64,000 nt of DNA from Apostichopus japonicus (GCF_037975245.1 NC_092568.1:36175001-36239000); one strand, 5' to 3'. Shown: positions 15,061 to 30,089, numbered from the stretch's first letter. The notes: generated from the letters alone by a model not told the origin. Program-made: numbers and translations.

Positions 15061-15227
15061 ACATATATATATAGGCTATATATATATATATATATATATA
15101 GGCTATATATATATATATAGGCTATATATATATATATAGGCTATATATATATAGGCTATATATATAGGCTATATATATATATAGGCTATATGGCTATATA
15201 TATATAGGCTATATATATATATATATA
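15061..15227. repeat. (TA)n with regularly inserted GGC (TATAGGCTATA)
   Basis: TA runs of varying length are separated by TAGGCTA words, repeated about nine times. TAGGCCTA-like words are frequent elsewhere in the window. Confidence 0.93.
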
Positions 15228-16383
15228 TTATCTATTGTGCTTGTTTTCGATAATAATTGGGTATTAAAAATATGAACTTGAAACTCAAAACGCTGCATTT
15301 AAGATTTCCTGAAATCCATTCTCTGAAGCTATTCTGGTTATAGCTTATGAACATGGAATGTGGTCCGGGGCTGAAAAGGTTTAAGTCGGTGAGTATGGGG
15401 GGGGGGTGAGAGGGGGATCGATGGGCAGTGTTTTAGACATGTGATTTTGATTTTAGAGTGCAAACTGTAAACCAACTAAAAATTGCCCGACTATATGGAA
15501 TCACCGTACATTCGGTACCAACAATACCAATATTTGAGTCAATCAATATAGAGGGCACCTTTTATCTACATAAACATTTTATCCTTCTTTTCTTTTCCTT
15601 ATTTATTTGTCCAAAAAAATGTGCACTTTTTTCAAATTACAAAAGGATATTTCTTTATTACCAAATTGAGGCACTTACGTTCAATTCCCGTTCTTTAAAG
15701 TATTTATTTACGTTGTCAATATTTCCTTGTAATCTGTTAACAAATTAGACTTTCTCTCATCCGTTCATACCTATGTTCCACCTTACGCTCCTTTCCATGG
15801 AAACGTGCTACAGCAGTATCGTAGAAATATCATCACAAGCACGCATGCCCGGGTGGAAAGGAGACTGGGGGACAGACTTTGGGGGTGTATCGCCGATAAG
15901 CATTAGAAATTAGTTGAGTTTTTTTGCCAAGCCAGTCATGGTGAACGCAGGATTTTTCGGAGGGTACAGGTGGGGCGAAAGGTCAGAGTTAGTAGATATA
16001 GAAATGATTAACAGAAACATCGATGCATAAGAAAATATCGATAAAATTGTATGGAATGCTCACGCGCCAAGTCTGCTAAACACTCGTTCTCTGTATTTAC
16101 CAGCTTAACCATACTGATGTTTGTAGCAGAGTTTTAGGCAGGGCCGGGTCCGAAAACACCTTCCTCCCCCTACCCTCTCCCATCCCCCATCCCACCCAGC
16201 CCGCCTGCATGTGCCCCTGTGTACTTATTGAAACAGTACATCATGCTGTAGGAATTACAACTAGTTACACATCAAATTTTAATTCTGATGAGACTTGAAA
16301 GCAATTGCACACGTTTTCAAGTAAGTCGTTACAGCACGAGGACTGCAGATAGGATAAAGCAACGTATTTCAGTTCATAAATCT

Positions 16384-16680
16384 CTACTGTCTAATCCCTA
16401 ATCCCGCTCCCCTCCCTTCACACTTTTCCCTATTCACCTTCTACTCTCCACCCTGTCCTTTTCCTGCCCCTACCTCCTCCCCTACCTCTCCTACTACCTC
16501 TACCTTCTCCCCTACCTTCTCCCCTGACCCTACCTCCCCCCACCCCTACCTCTCCTACTATAGCCCCCCTATACCCTCCTCCCCCTGCCTTCTCCCCTAT
16601 CTCCTCCCCCTACCTCCTCCTCCTACCTTCCCCCCTACTCTCCCCTCACCGATGTCTCACTCTTTCCTTTCCCCCTACGC
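16384..16680. repeat. Polypyrimidine low-complexity tract
   Basis: CTACCTYCTCCCC-type degenerate repeats, almost pure C/T with scattered A, for about 300 bp. Potential homopurine-homopyrimidine structure; no gene. Confidence 0.88.
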
Positions 16681-19600
16681 ATTGAAATAGTAAGGCTACT
16701 CCACAAAGACCATGGGAATCATACTTATTTATCATTGTGGATGCCCTTCGGAAAAGGTCCTTCGGGAAAAGGTCACGTACAGACTGACAGACACACATAC
16801 ACAAGAATAACTGGTCTTTTTATTTTTCCTAATTCATCATGCAAAGCTACCGTAACAGCAGAAGACGACAAACAAAAGTTAAATGAAGCAAACGATTCAT
16901 CGCCTCTACTATAGCCAAGACTCTGTATATAACTATCACCTCTCAGTTGGAATTCGCTCCATTGACCTTAAGCATAGTTTGGAAGAAGAAGAACTTCCCA
17001 TCAGTTGAAAAGGATTTGTACTCAGCGCGATCTATATAATCGTGTTTGCTTTAAAAACATTCTACCCTTTGCAAATCGGAGCCGGACTGGATCAGATCAC
17101 ACGTTACAGGTAACAGAGGATGTCGAAGATCTCTATACGGAGAGCCAAAAATCTCATGGTTAGTGACAGAAGCCATAACACTGATGTGGCTAATACATCA
17201 AAAGCAAAAACTATACAGAAGCGATTTCATGGTGACGTTTCCATATCAGTTGGTGTTGGTCTTCTCATTTCGAATCTTAAGGGAGGAAAATGACTTTGGT
17301 ATGTTGCACATCCAAACAAGATGGGCATTTTGAAAGATTGGGCCATAAACAATGGCTAATGAGCCGCGTGTCTTATCTGGTGTGCCTGTCAGAACAAACT
17401 CAACAAACCGAAAAATAGTGCAACTTATTATATACGAATGCGCTTTGGTATCACCGGCTACTTGACAAGGCAAAAAAAAAATGAGAGAAAGAGAGATAAT
17501 CTTTTACGTATAGAAGAATATTAGAATGGAATTAATCACTAAATGTCACGGGATTAAGGTTAAGGTTTTTATTAAATATGATATTGAACCGATTCATGTT
17601 GACTTTATTAAAATGATGTTTGATATAGAAAACATCTGTTCATATAGTTTGTACTGATAAGGAAGGGGAATTCATTTACAATTTTCAGCTTTTCAATATA
17701 TATTTATGTATATAGGCCTAATTGACAAATTAAACAGAAGCTTAAATATAATTGTAAGTTTTCTAAAATATTCTGAGAAATAAGGCCTCAGAACAAACAA
17801 TAAAAAAACATCGCACAATTGAGGATGAGATGGTAACATTCATTCACTAATCTCCCAATCTCTTGAAGTTCCTTTAGAACTTTAAAACATATCGTAGCAT
17901 ATAAAGATTTAGAACGGTTTTTGACAGGCTTGTGTAACTAACCGCCGATAATTATGGTGTTGTAGTTACGTGTTGTGATTACATGACGAACCTTTGGGTG
18001 TTAGAGTATCCCTGTTTGTATTTGTTTGTTTGTATTTCAGTGTTTGCAGCAGTGCCACGTTAACACCCTTTGGAGCCATAATGCACAATATCCTTGAAAG
18101 CACTCCCCCCCCCCCCCGCCCCACCTTCCTTGCAGATTTATTACTTTTTGCTGGCACAACCTAAATATAGAAAGTTATGCGTCTTGCCTGGAATTATTCA
18201 CATAGGCGCTTTGATCTTGGGGCCCTTGACCTTGGGGGCCTCTTGGCCGCAGGGACCCTGGAAAACTTGCCTCATATGCCTATTTTGTAATCAGCCACAA
18301 ATGTGAAAAAATTAATGACAAGGAACCCTTGCCGAATTTATACATACAGAATAAGAAAGATTTCTACATGAAACAGACCAGGTTTGCTTAGTTGTAAGGG
18401 AAGAAAGAGTTTACGTAAATTTTAATTCCTCATAATTTTCCGAAAAGCAAAATCGTACTGCATAATTATAAAAGCAGCCCTATATTTATGTTTTGGTCGC
18501 TCAATTGAAAAGAATATTATAACATTAAACTATTGCAATCTCTTCTATAGTTCTCCACCTCCTCCTCTCTCTCTCTCTCTCTCCACCTCTCACACACACA
18601 GTCCCTCTTCCCTATGGCATATCTTGCACGCATTAAAGATTAATATTACTGTTCTCTTTCAAACGATTTCGTCAACACTAGAACGGAAATGAATCTTTAT
18701 CAGTCTAGAAAACAAAATATGAAAACAAAACGGGGAGCTGTGAATTTCCATTTGGTGTGCGAGGTAATTGATTAACTGCAGTCATGCATTCCTGGTGATC
18801 AAGAATAATTGAGTTGTGTTTTTCCTTGCTTTTTTTTCTTTCTCCATCTATCTCTCTCTCTCTCTCTTTTTAAAAACTAAGTCTATTGGTAAAACTATCA
18901 TTTCAGGTCTAGTTACGACAGTATAGTAACTGTATAATGTATGTATTCTATGGACATCTGTGGGTGATGGTAGTCTAGCTATAATTTAATCTAGCCGATT
19001 GCTACATATTTACAAATGGGCACTAAAGAGTGGATGACTGTGTGAAAGTTAACAATACGTTGATATAGTTATTCTAAATGATGATGGTAACGAAGGACGA
19101 TGACAAAAAAAAATCAGTTTATTTGAGATGTTTTTCATAATATTTTCCTTTTTCCTCAGATTATATAACAAAGCAGGTAATTAGCTAGACCAATGACATC
19201 TCATCTCCAATCAACATTTCATAGTTTATTGTTATTTATTCTATTGTAATTTTGCCCAATTTCTGCTTACCACAACTATGAAGAGGTACCTGACCAATGT
19301 CAAGTAATAAGGGAAAACTCGTTAATTAGCCGTTCATTAAACCTCATTAGGTGAAAAACAAAACCTGCAGGGTAGTGGCTTGATTATTTACAAACTTATT
19401 GTGGAGTAATAGTCGAAAGGTTTGGTGAAACTGGCGACTACTCGCGAAAAGATATTTTAAGTTGATAATATAGTGAAGACGCCCAAATGTGTCTGCAAGG
19501 GTTCACATTTACATTCAATGATATTCGGCTCATAATACATCGAACTTATATTTCATTCAAAGAGGCAATTTTGGTAAGCATATGGTAATTATTTGACATT

Positions 19601-20629
19601 TTGCCTTTTCTGACGGTTTTGACACTCCAATTTATTACCGCACCTTAATGATTATTAACCTAGACATGGCAAGCTTCGGTGAGAAATTTAAAAAAAAATG
19701 TTTTGAACGTTGCTTTAAATGCACGTTTAAACCTGTTTTAACCTAACTGACCATTATTTAACTTTCTAGCATATAGGCGGCCATATTGCTGACCTGCGGG
19801 TATGTTGCGTAAGAGTTACAATACTATTTATCATTCGAAAGATTAAATTTACTTTGAGTTAAAAGATCAGTCTCTTCAAAACATATATCAAACAAACTGC
19901 TTATACTCTCAATGTCTACCAAACTTCCACACATATATGTAAAGTTTATTTTGCATAAAAGAATTGGGACGAATATTGTTACGCGCAGCAAGAGATTAAG
20001 ATAAATGCTGGCTAGTTGCATAATTTGTGAATGGAAAGAAAAAAAAATGATTCGAAAGCGTTATCTGTTCATAATTTCTAGTATCACATCCGAAGAAAGT
20101 AATCGATTTTTGTGTTCATATTTTATCAAGCTTAAATGTAAAGGACCAGTATTATAATGACCTTAGAACATCACGATGGGAGCACATGACGAATATGTCA
20201 TTGAAAGTGTGACGTCATCGGAAGTCCCCGATTAATCGTGTCAAATACCAATTGACACGCATGATGGGAAAATAATGAAAACTTATGGTCAGGAAATAAA
20301 AACATGACATTGAAAAACTTTTCACATACATCATAAACTCTCTCTCTCTCTTTCGTCTCCTCAATTTTTTCTTTAATCAAAACAAAATGAACAAAAAAAC
20401 AAAACCAAACAAGAATGTGTATCGTTTGATAATTACTGTTTTATTGAAACCGAAACTCCACTTCATTCACTGAGAACTGATTATGTACAGATTAAGATAT
20501 AGTATAGTACACCGTTAATAAAAGTGAAATTTTCAGACCTGACTACTATGTGAAAAGAAATCAAAGATAGCATTCAAAATTATACTAGTCTCGTAGCACA
20601 AACCTTTGGCGATTTTACATTATTGATAT

Positions 20630-20791
<162 letters not shown>

Positions 20792-20799
20792 CTTCAAAC

Positions 20800-23700
20800 T
20801 ATATAAGAATTACAATGGCACACAATGGTGTAAAACAAAAGGAACACGGCGCAATTTTGTAAAAGTTTTAAATAAAAAAGAAGTCGGGTTGTATAAGTTG
20901 TAACCCATTACCCTATCTACCGAAGACAGTTTAAATAAATTAAAAGTGAGAGAAAACATACATGGAGAAAAAATTCACACACGGCGTGTTGGTACTATAT
21001 ACCCTGCATCTATCTATCTAATTCACGGTAGATTAACAAGATTAGTTTTACATTTTCTACATACAAAATGCTCGTATATACGTCTTATCATTTTATAGTG
21101 TTAAGAGGTATACAAATTAACCATTTAAAACAGGACGAACCCGTGTTTGCTTTGAGGAAACGAACAAAGGGACACAATAAGGAGATTAAAGCGACATTCT
21201 ACGTTTGGTGGGCAAAGTTTACCGAGTAGCCCTAAGAAACTAAGATAACATTTAATTAATCGTAACTACGAAGACAAAATCTAGAATCAGCCAGTTGGGA
21301 CAATTTCCTAATGCTAATACCTCTCTAAACTGTACTCAAATATCATGCTCTCAAAGCACTGGTATTGTCAGTACAAACAGTTCCTAACCTTGATCTGATA
21401 GAAACATGATATTCATACTGCTCGTATTTACAATACGAGTGCCCTGAAGCGGGATATACGCTACAGTATAGAAAAAAAATTGTCCCAACTGGGTGTCTAG
21501 AATTGTTCACCAAATGAATATTCATGAGCACGTATAATAAATGCTTCCATTCGGATCTCAATACTTCGTCGCATGAACAATTCTAGTTTAAATGAAATGA
21601 TGATACATACATACACTAAAACGAGAATTAACTTGTCAGACTAAATGAGCTACAGAGCTATTGGGAATTTAGTACATGGAAACAAGTACTGAAACAATTA
21701 AAAGGAAATTATCGGAACTGGAAAAGACGACTTGGATCTCTAACTGAAGTCTGTATATATACCGACCAGAAAGAAACAACACAATTTATTACCACTGCAG
21801 AGCAAGGGTCAGATCATAAAAAAAAAAAGTTTGTTCCCTCAAGGTTAGTAGTGACATAAACAAAAACCTTGAGAGAGGCATTCCTAGCATTATAAAGACG
21901 GAACGCTTAAACCACACAGCTGGATAGACATAAGTACGGATGCGTAAATCAATACTGCAGTGTTCGAAAGGAAAAGAAAAACATAAAAACAGAGAAAGAC
22001 ACAGAGATAGAGAGCGAGTGAATGAATGAAAAGATTAAAAAAAATCATACTGTACTGGTTGCCAATGCTAGATCGTATACTTTTTAATGTACTTCCTTCT
22101 TTCAAACTGTGATTGGATGTGTTCTATACTTGAGTTACCGTGTCAGAAAAATTTAATAGAAAAAACGAGTTTATGGGACATTTTAAGACCCCCACTTCAG
22201 ACGTTTTACAAACGCAATTGAGAGAAGGGATATACAGTTGACCTACAAACCACAAAAAAAAAAACACAAGTGTTGTTTACTACATCACGTGCGGGTTGAA
22301 GAATTCATCGGAGGAAGACTGCTTTAAAGATGATACTGATACATCATACATAACAAGAAATGACACATCTGTTGTATTAATTTATGAATGCATAAAACTG
22401 AGACGGTTGTAAGACCATACATTTGTTATATATGACATTATCACTGGTGGGTCAGTAACACCTATATACTCTAAGAGGCGTCGTTCGAGTTAAGAAACAA
22501 CATCACAGTTTCCTGGCATACGAGTCTGACTGAAATTCGTGCAAAAAGACATCATTTACGTTTATAGTCCACGTATATTTAACGCACAGCCTTTGTCATA
22601 CTGTGTAGATACTAAACTTCCATCACAGTGAAATAAATTTATAGCTTGATTCAGTCATATTTCATTGCAAATCACACCAACACACACAAAAAGGAATCTT
22701 AACTTTCCAACATTTTCCGGTTACCGTTTTGCATGTTGTATACATGGTATATGACAGGGTGTTTGTGCAAACAAAAAACTAGAATCATTTAGCCAGTATT
22801 GTTAGCCATTAATTCGGTGGGGATGGGGGGGGGGGGGGGAGTGCTGTGTAAGTTTGGTCAATTATTGCTATCATTTTTTTACGTATCTAGTACTCCCTAG
22901 GTCTGTTTTCAATGGAGACCTAACGGTAAAAAAAAAATAAAAGCCAGCATACATACAAAACACACTGTAAATTGACATCGACCTAATACCTGAGATTTAA
23001 GTCCTCGTATAGGTAAAGCAATGTAATATTTTACATACGATATGCATGCCTGTATAGACACATTTACACACACACTAACAAACTTATGGATATGAGTGAA
23101 CTCAGCAAAAGATGAAACGACATGTGTTCTCTTTGCCTGATGTTACGTTTCAATTGTTCGATCACTCTCCATATACGCAGCCATACAGGACTCGATATTT
23201 AAAGTAAGCGTGTATTACTTAATTATCTTATAGGCTATGCTTGCATTGCATGTGCATGGTATAGCGATTTGTTTATGATTGCCAGAAAAAAAGGGAGATA
23301 TAGGTTTACATCGAAATTTATGGAATATATTCATTAAAAAAAACATGGAAAAGCGCATTCAGCGATGAATCTGAATTTTAAATATTAAATCAAAAGAGAA
23401 AATCTATATTTCCATTCAATCAATATCTATAATAGGCTATTGGGTCACTGGATGTCACCGGCATGTTTCTCTTTGAAGCAATGTGTGCTTTTCAAAATAT
23501 GGTATATAATGTAGGTTAACATTGTATGTTAACACGCGAAAACCTTATTATACATGAACAGATGATCAAATATGAACATTATCTGCCAGGTGTTGTTAAT
23601 CATATATGTCATGCTTAATGGAACAAGAAAAAATACATATTAAGTTTTTTTTTCTGTATAGTCAAAAAAAAATTCTCATATTTTGTACCTTAAGTGGGTT

Positions 23701-26700
23701 GACGTCGAGCCAATTTAATTCAACCTATGAAGCTATAACGCTATAAACCTAATTCATGTCAACTAAATTCATCGTTATTACACAACACCGTGTGTGTGTG
23801 TGTGGGGGGGGGGGGGGGGAGTGGGCATCATTTTGGATCCGGCAGACACCATTTAAGTTTAATAAGTCTTATCGTGCGTCACTGTAAAAGCAACATACCC
23901 GGCGACTGATCCCATAGCTGAGGATACAGTCACGCACTTACTATGTTGTTATTGTAATGTATATGTTGTTTTACACACTGAGAAATTTGAGAGTGGGAAC
24001 GTGTATTACATAAAGGCGTTGGTCTGAACATGCGGATAACGCATTACTTGAATAACCATGTTTACGGTCGTTAGTTTTGAAATTCATAAAAACAGAGATC
24101 ACATTCATTTTTTCATGACCACGTAAAAATGACATCGCTGGTCACATGTCCGGCGGGACCGAAGGTATGTTATCTCATTACAAAAGGGCACGTTATAGCA
24201 GCTTATTGAATTGAATTTACAACTTTGTCGACGCTATTCAATACTTAAATCCCAATGGCCGGGAGCTTATCCCTTCCCCTGGCGATTAAAGTCTCACCCC
24301 CCCCCCAACCGCACGGACAGACAGAATATTACGTACAATAATACGTGTACTGTGCATAAATATTTTAAAATGTAGTTGCGGTTGAAAATTAATCAACATT
24401 GTTTCAAAAGTTGCAAAATACAGCACCAATTTGAATTGAAAAAGTTGCTAATTACATGAAGGTTCATACTAATATGGAAAAGTGTTCGGCCGAGATAAAA
24501 ACATGTTGGGAATCGAATGGAATCGGTAATAACTTGCTCATTTACATTCATTTGGTTAAAAAAAAAAAGAAAAAAAAAAGACCTACGAGGAGTTTGTGAT
24601 AAGTTTGACAAATTACAATCATACTTTGTTCTATGCAAAGTAGGTATTGTAAGAAAATGCCCTAACGAACGCAAAAAAGTTGTGTGTTCAAAAATGGACG
24701 TTGTTGTACAATTTGTGGTCCTAAGTGTCACACATTCTAGGGGTACATCAGTACCACCGACAATAACGCGAACTTCATCATAACAAGCAGCACATCACTA
24801 TACAAAAGGCCGAAGAAATAAGGCAAGATATCACCTTCACGTTACCAAACCAGACTTTTTTCTTCTTCTATATTTAACGTTACGCGAATTGCGTGCAACA
24901 TTGCACTCTCAACGATCAATATGTGTCATTGTAAACCAAAAACTTGTTGGATTTTTGTTATTCCTTGTTTTGCTTTTTCCATTTGTCTAAAGAGGAGACC
25001 AATGTAACCAAACGCATTGATTTCTTGTAGGAAGATGTGGAACAATTATATCCTTGAAAGAGTGGAAACTGACCAGTTGGAATTACTGACTACTAAATAA
25101 CATATCTGATGGGATCCAAATACAAACAAAACAATAAATACTACAAATATATAAATAATAATAATAATGTGAAGACCACAATAAACCATATAATCGAGAG
25201 GTAAGTCGGTCATCTTTGATTGCAGAGTAAGAAAACCACACAAACAGTTACATGACATCTGTAAGCTGCTATACTGCTCCTGATAACAATAATAATCATA
25301 ATAATAATAATCATAATAATAATGGAGATATGCTCATGATTGCTTACAGAGGCAGACATGTAGAACCCTTGTCGTTATAGGTATCATCTGTCACCTGCAA
25401 AGGTTTCACACAGAATAAAAAAATAACCGGCCACAATTAATCTACAGATGGTAGGTCTAACAGACTGGAGGGACAAAGGGTACCCTAGGGACATATCAAC
25501 GAGATGAAAGATGCACGATAAACAGAACGAAGAGAAGGAAGCTCGAGGTACGTCCACTGGAGGATAATCAACCTCTCAGACAAGATGGAATTCCTATCAA
25601 TGATATCTTCTTTAGCTATAGTCAGATGGCAGGGGAGTGGGGTGGGGTGAGTGGGGTGGGGGGAGGAATAATACCACAAGGTCAGATAGATGGTTCTGTA
25701 CAAGTCATACAAGGAAGATGAGCGATTAATAACTATATCTTGGAGTAGAGTTGATGCTTTCGTGGACCTTCGCTTCATGATCTCTTTTGTCAGTCAATGC
25801 TGTATTAAAACAGAGCTTTTGCATAGTAAATTTTACACAGAGACATTATCAGGGAATAATTTTACCCAGCATCGCATCGCAAACTGCTATGCAAAGTGGT
25901 CAATGCAAGTTATACAAGAGCAGTAATGATGTATAGTAGTTTTCTACACAGGAACTATACTATTGACTGAGAGATAAAACTCAGAGCCTTCGAAAGTGCT
26001 ACACTAAACTCTGAACACTAAATAATTCCCTGATTATGCCACACAAGATATGACAGCATAGCTTGAGACATTAAAAATACACATCTAGTGACTCAAAGAA
26101 GACTGTGCACCCCACCCCCCCCTTCCCCCCGACCTAATTCAGTGACTTGACTCACGGTAGGATATATTACTGGCAATGACTCAACTCTATATCGTAAAAT
26201 CAAGTTATTCCTCACAACCTTGAAAGCTACATGAACTACTAATGGCAACGGTGCTTGTAGTCCTAATTAAATGTATTTACAATTAATGTATACACACGTA
26301 GACATTCACAGCTTAAAGAGCTTATTCCAAGCTTCTAATGTAAACCCACACATAAGAGTACAAAGGTAAGGCACACACAAGATTCTACACAATCTCTGAA
26401 AAAAAAAAAACACCCAGATATTACCTTTACAGGGTCACCCTACCTACTACCAAATATTGTATTTTCATTTTTTCAAATCATTAAATTAATACAGACAGAG
26501 ATATAACAGTTAACGATTGTTCTCCTGAAATATACAAAATATCAACAACATTGTGACATAACTATTCTCTTCTAGATTCAGAATGAAATGTTGCTGCCAT
26601 TTCTTTTCCTTCCTTTTTTCTTTTGTTTTGAGGGGTGGGGTGGGGGTGGGGGAGGAGAGAGGGTGCAGTGGGGAGTTCCAGCATAATGGGTAACTGGGCA

Positions 26701-28340
26701 ACTATCTTCATCAATTTGACAAAAAACCAAAAATTCATCCATTATTGGTACTTTCAGTCTACAAAGAATTCTGTACTTCCTTTCACATTCTCTTAATACT
26801 TAACGAGTCTTTCTCAATGAGGATTCTTAATTTCTTTCATAACTATGGTTCTTTACTGTAAAAAGTATCACATCGGTATCAACCCTCAAGGTGTGTAACA
26901 CAATGCATACTGACTTGCACCACTAGTTGAGCAACAAAGCCAGAGACCCGGCGACAAAAAAAAACGTATCTTCGACTATTTTGTTTAAAAATATCAGGCA
27001 CGAGGGGGATTAGAAATAGAATCGTATATTAAAAGACGTCCCTGAAACTGCATAATCTAATAATAAATGTGCGATAGTCCCTGAGAGACTGGCTTCTTTT
27101 TTCCCTTCGGGCATCTGTCGACTGCCGTGTCGTGGTAATAAATAAAAATTTTGTACAGTGAGGAAAGAGATACATTTACAAAACAACTGAACATTTAAAA
27201 AAAAGACTCCATGGATGTATTAAAACAAAAAATGGTTATATAAATGTAAGTGGAATTGATTGCACCTAACTGACTTTATTTAACAATGTGACAATTCTTA
27301 CATAATAATGTACATATTTGTACATTAAATTAAATTTGTATATTTGAAATTAAATGGAAATTTTCAAAAAAATAACTGGCAAGGTTTTTGTTGTTGTTGA
27401 TTTTATTTTACTCCTTTTTTTTCATATCTGTAGGTATGAGAGCATGACTTTCTACTGATTTAACATGCTCCAATTATTTTACAAATGGTATTTTTTTTAT
27501 TGCAAAAGGCACTGAAAGTATCTTTTTCTTGAAAAAAAAATGAAGGTTTTCTAAAAAAACCTGTCTGTAAAAACGTCTAGGTTTGTTTCTGGTTTACCCC
27601 TCTCTAAAGAGATGGGGACTCACACACACCCCATGCAATTCAACAAATTATTCCAAATTATTCCACTATCCAAATAATTTGACCTGCAAACCGCATTGTG
27701 TGATCTAAGGAACTTTTCAAGTTCATGTACTTCAACCTACAAGTTCTTTGTTTAGTTTAAAATTAAATTGCACAACCATGAGTAGGCCTTTAAGATGCCA
27801 AATTTACAACCTTACACACTTTAACAACAATGCATTAAAAAAGTATGAAAAAAAAACTGATCATCTATTTGATGCCAAGGCTTACTGTCAACAGTCTCAC
27901 AGTATCCTGGTTCACTTTATCAGTGAAGCAAACCTTCGATGTAGATTCTAATTATCACAGTTAGTTGCACTACATGGGTGAAATGTTACTCAAGCTGAGG
28001 GAATTAAACAGTTATGTCTTCTTCTTTTGTGCTAAATCTATTTAAACAGCACCAGTGATGCCACTGGCATCTATTTGCCAGAAATGTTTGAACAAATGCC
28101 ACCCTGAAGGTTACAAAGATGTTTAACATGCGGTCTAAATTTACACTCAGAACCATGACCATCAAATGAGACGAGGCTACCAGGAATAAAAGAAAAATAC
28201 AACAACGAAATAGTTAAGTTTGTAGGGCAAGTGCTAGTTAATACATGAACAAAACGTGAAGCAGGTTTAGTGATATTTACAACAGTCCGCAGGGGTGGGA
28301 TGTATCACACTTGTCATTTTGAGACACTAGAATAAAATGA
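20800..28340. other. Gene-free stretch downstream of CEP128
   Basis: Mostly unique, repeat-poor sequence with A-rich plus strand, some G runs (22826-22839, 23805-23819) and an ATA/ATT trinucleotide run near 25289-25322. It could include a long CEP128 3' UTR, but no diagnostic signal ties it to the gene. No coding exon recognised. Confidence 0.4.
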
Positions 28341-28349
28341 TTAATACTC

Positions 28350-29260
28350 AATATAGTCCATCGTGTGAAAGCCAGGTATGGGATACTAATCAATCAAGAG
28401 GATTGATGGGGTAACATCTATTTGAATGAAGCTTTGTATCATGTTGACCAAGTCACAGCCAGGTATTGGATACTAATCAATCAAGGATATTGATGCGGTA
28501 ACAACTATTTAAATGTAGCTTTGTATCATGTTGACCAAGTCATGTGATAGCCAGGTATGGGATACTAATCAATCAAGGAGATTGATGTGGTAACATATAT
28601 TTGAATGTAGCTTTGTATCATGTTGACCAAGTCATGTGATAGCCAGGTATGGGATACTAATCAATCAAGGATATTGATGCAGTTACATTCATTTGAATGT
28701 AGCTTTGTATCATGTTGACCAAGTCATGTGATAGCCAGGTATTGGATACTAATCAATCAAGGAGATTGATGCTGTTACATTTATTTGAATGTAGCTTTGT
28801 ATCATGTTGACCAAGTCATGTGATAGCCAGGTATGGGCTACTAATCAATCAAGGAGATTGATGGGGTAACATCTATTTGAATGTAGCTTTGTATCATGTT
28901 GACCAAGTCATGTGATAGCCAGGTATGGGATACTCATCAATCAAGGAGATTGATGCAGTAACATCCATTTGAATGAAGCTTTGTATCATGTTGACCAAGT
29001 CATGTGATAGCTAGGTATGGGATACTAATCAATCAAGGATATCAATACAGCTACATCCATTTGAATGAAGCTTTGTATCATGTTGACCAAGTCATGTGAT
29101 AGCCAGGTGTTGGATACTAATCAATCAAGGATATCAATACAGCTACATCCATTTGAATGAAGCTTTGTATCATGTTGACCAAGTCATAGCCAGGTATGGG
29201 ATACTAATCAATCAAGGAGATCAATACAGCTACTTCTATTTGAATGTGACTTTGTAGTAT
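28350..29260. repeat. 92-bp minisatellite, about ten copies
   Basis: The anchor CATGTTGACC recurs at 28440, 28527, 28619, 28711, 28803, 28895, 28987, 29079 and 29171. All intervals are 92 bp except the first, which is 87 because of a 5-bp deletion. Each unit contains ATCAATC and GATTGAT (or a variant), a short inverted repeat. If the candidate terminal exon is right, this array falls in the 3' UTR or just downstream. Confidence 0.93.
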
Positions 29261-29627
29261 TCAGTTTCATTCTCTTTCATGTTTATGGGCTCTTTCATGT
29301 TTCAGACTTCAACGTGCTGCACACCTACGTAATATCATCATTAATAGTGTGATTTGGTATTAGCTTACAGTCTCAAATGACATCATCAGATACCTGTATC
29401 TCTCATACCATCCAGTAAGTATGTGAATGCCAGATTGTGGCAATATGGAAGACAGCTTTAAGATGTCATCCAAAAAATCACTCAACAGATACCACCCTGA
29501 GAATGAACACCTACTGTACACACGTCTGACGGAGATTAACCGTCTCCAGGTCTGTGAGAAGCTGAGCTGTTGATAAAGCCACGCTGCCCTGAGAAAGAAT
29601 CCTCTTAGTATTCCTTGGCTATAGATG

Positions 29628-29694
29628 TCAGCTGGATGTAATGTGTTTAGCTTCTTCCAGTTGTTGCTGTAGCAATGTCACAGTGCCTTGATAC
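29628..29694 (-). CDS. CEP128: Candidate terminal coding exon of CEP128
   Basis: A pyrimidine-bearing acceptor GATGACAG|GTATC opens an exon at 29694. Reading one base in, it encodes YQGTVTLLQQQLEEAKHITS, then Ser and TGA, ending at 29628. The reading is coiled-coil-like and fits the gene's character. Exon 22 ends in phase 0, however, so this frame needs an intermediate exon of length 2 mod 3. Direct splicing from exon 22 would instead read VSRHCDIATATTGRS and stop at 29647-29649. Which frame is used is unresolved. Confidence 0.4.
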
Positions 29695-30038
29695 CTGTCA
29701 TCAAGAGAAGCAAAGTACGTTCTTTATATTAAGTCCATTTTTACGGTGTCTCAGCCCCCCTCCCAGCCCCCCTCCCAAATCAATCTCCTCTACTGATCGT
29801 TTCGGTCAAGATGTTCTGATGTGCAACGACACCCCCTCTAATCCCAGTTCCTCTGGTGATCATTTAATGTAAACTGGATGTGCAAAATTATCCAAACATC
29901 TTTCAATGTTAAACATTGTAAAATATGCCTGTAATTTTTCTTATCTATTTTTTCTGTGTGACAGACTTTGAATAAAGTTGTTCTTTATTTTCAACTGTTG
30001 AGTAGCAAGTCCATTCATTTCTGGCTATAGGGTGTAAC

Positions 30039-30061
30039 TTTTCAAAGGACATTTGGATGCT
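30039..30061 (-). CDS. Hypothetical 23-nt bridging microexon
   Basis: Flanked by AG (TTATCAG|AGCA) and GT (AAAA|GTTACA). It would encode SIQMSFEK and convert phase 0 to phase 2, joining exon 22 to the coiled-coil frame of the terminal candidate. The joined heptad has hydrophobics at every a and d position from the Leu of DRLQ through LLQQQLEEA. Both splice sites are weak, so this is a hypothesis only. Confidence 0.2.
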
Positions 30062-30089
30062 CTGATAACATTACTTTAGGCTAATTCTC

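Larger units (their letters stand above)
8100..20600. other. Intergenic sequence, no gene seen
   Basis: Apart from the repeats listed separately, this is AT-rich DNA with T/A homopolymers and short CT and poly-C runs. I found no conserved protein block and no tRNA or rRNA-like structure. A vertebrate-type TSHR neighbour, expected downstream of CEP128 in mammals, is not visible. Confidence 0.5.
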
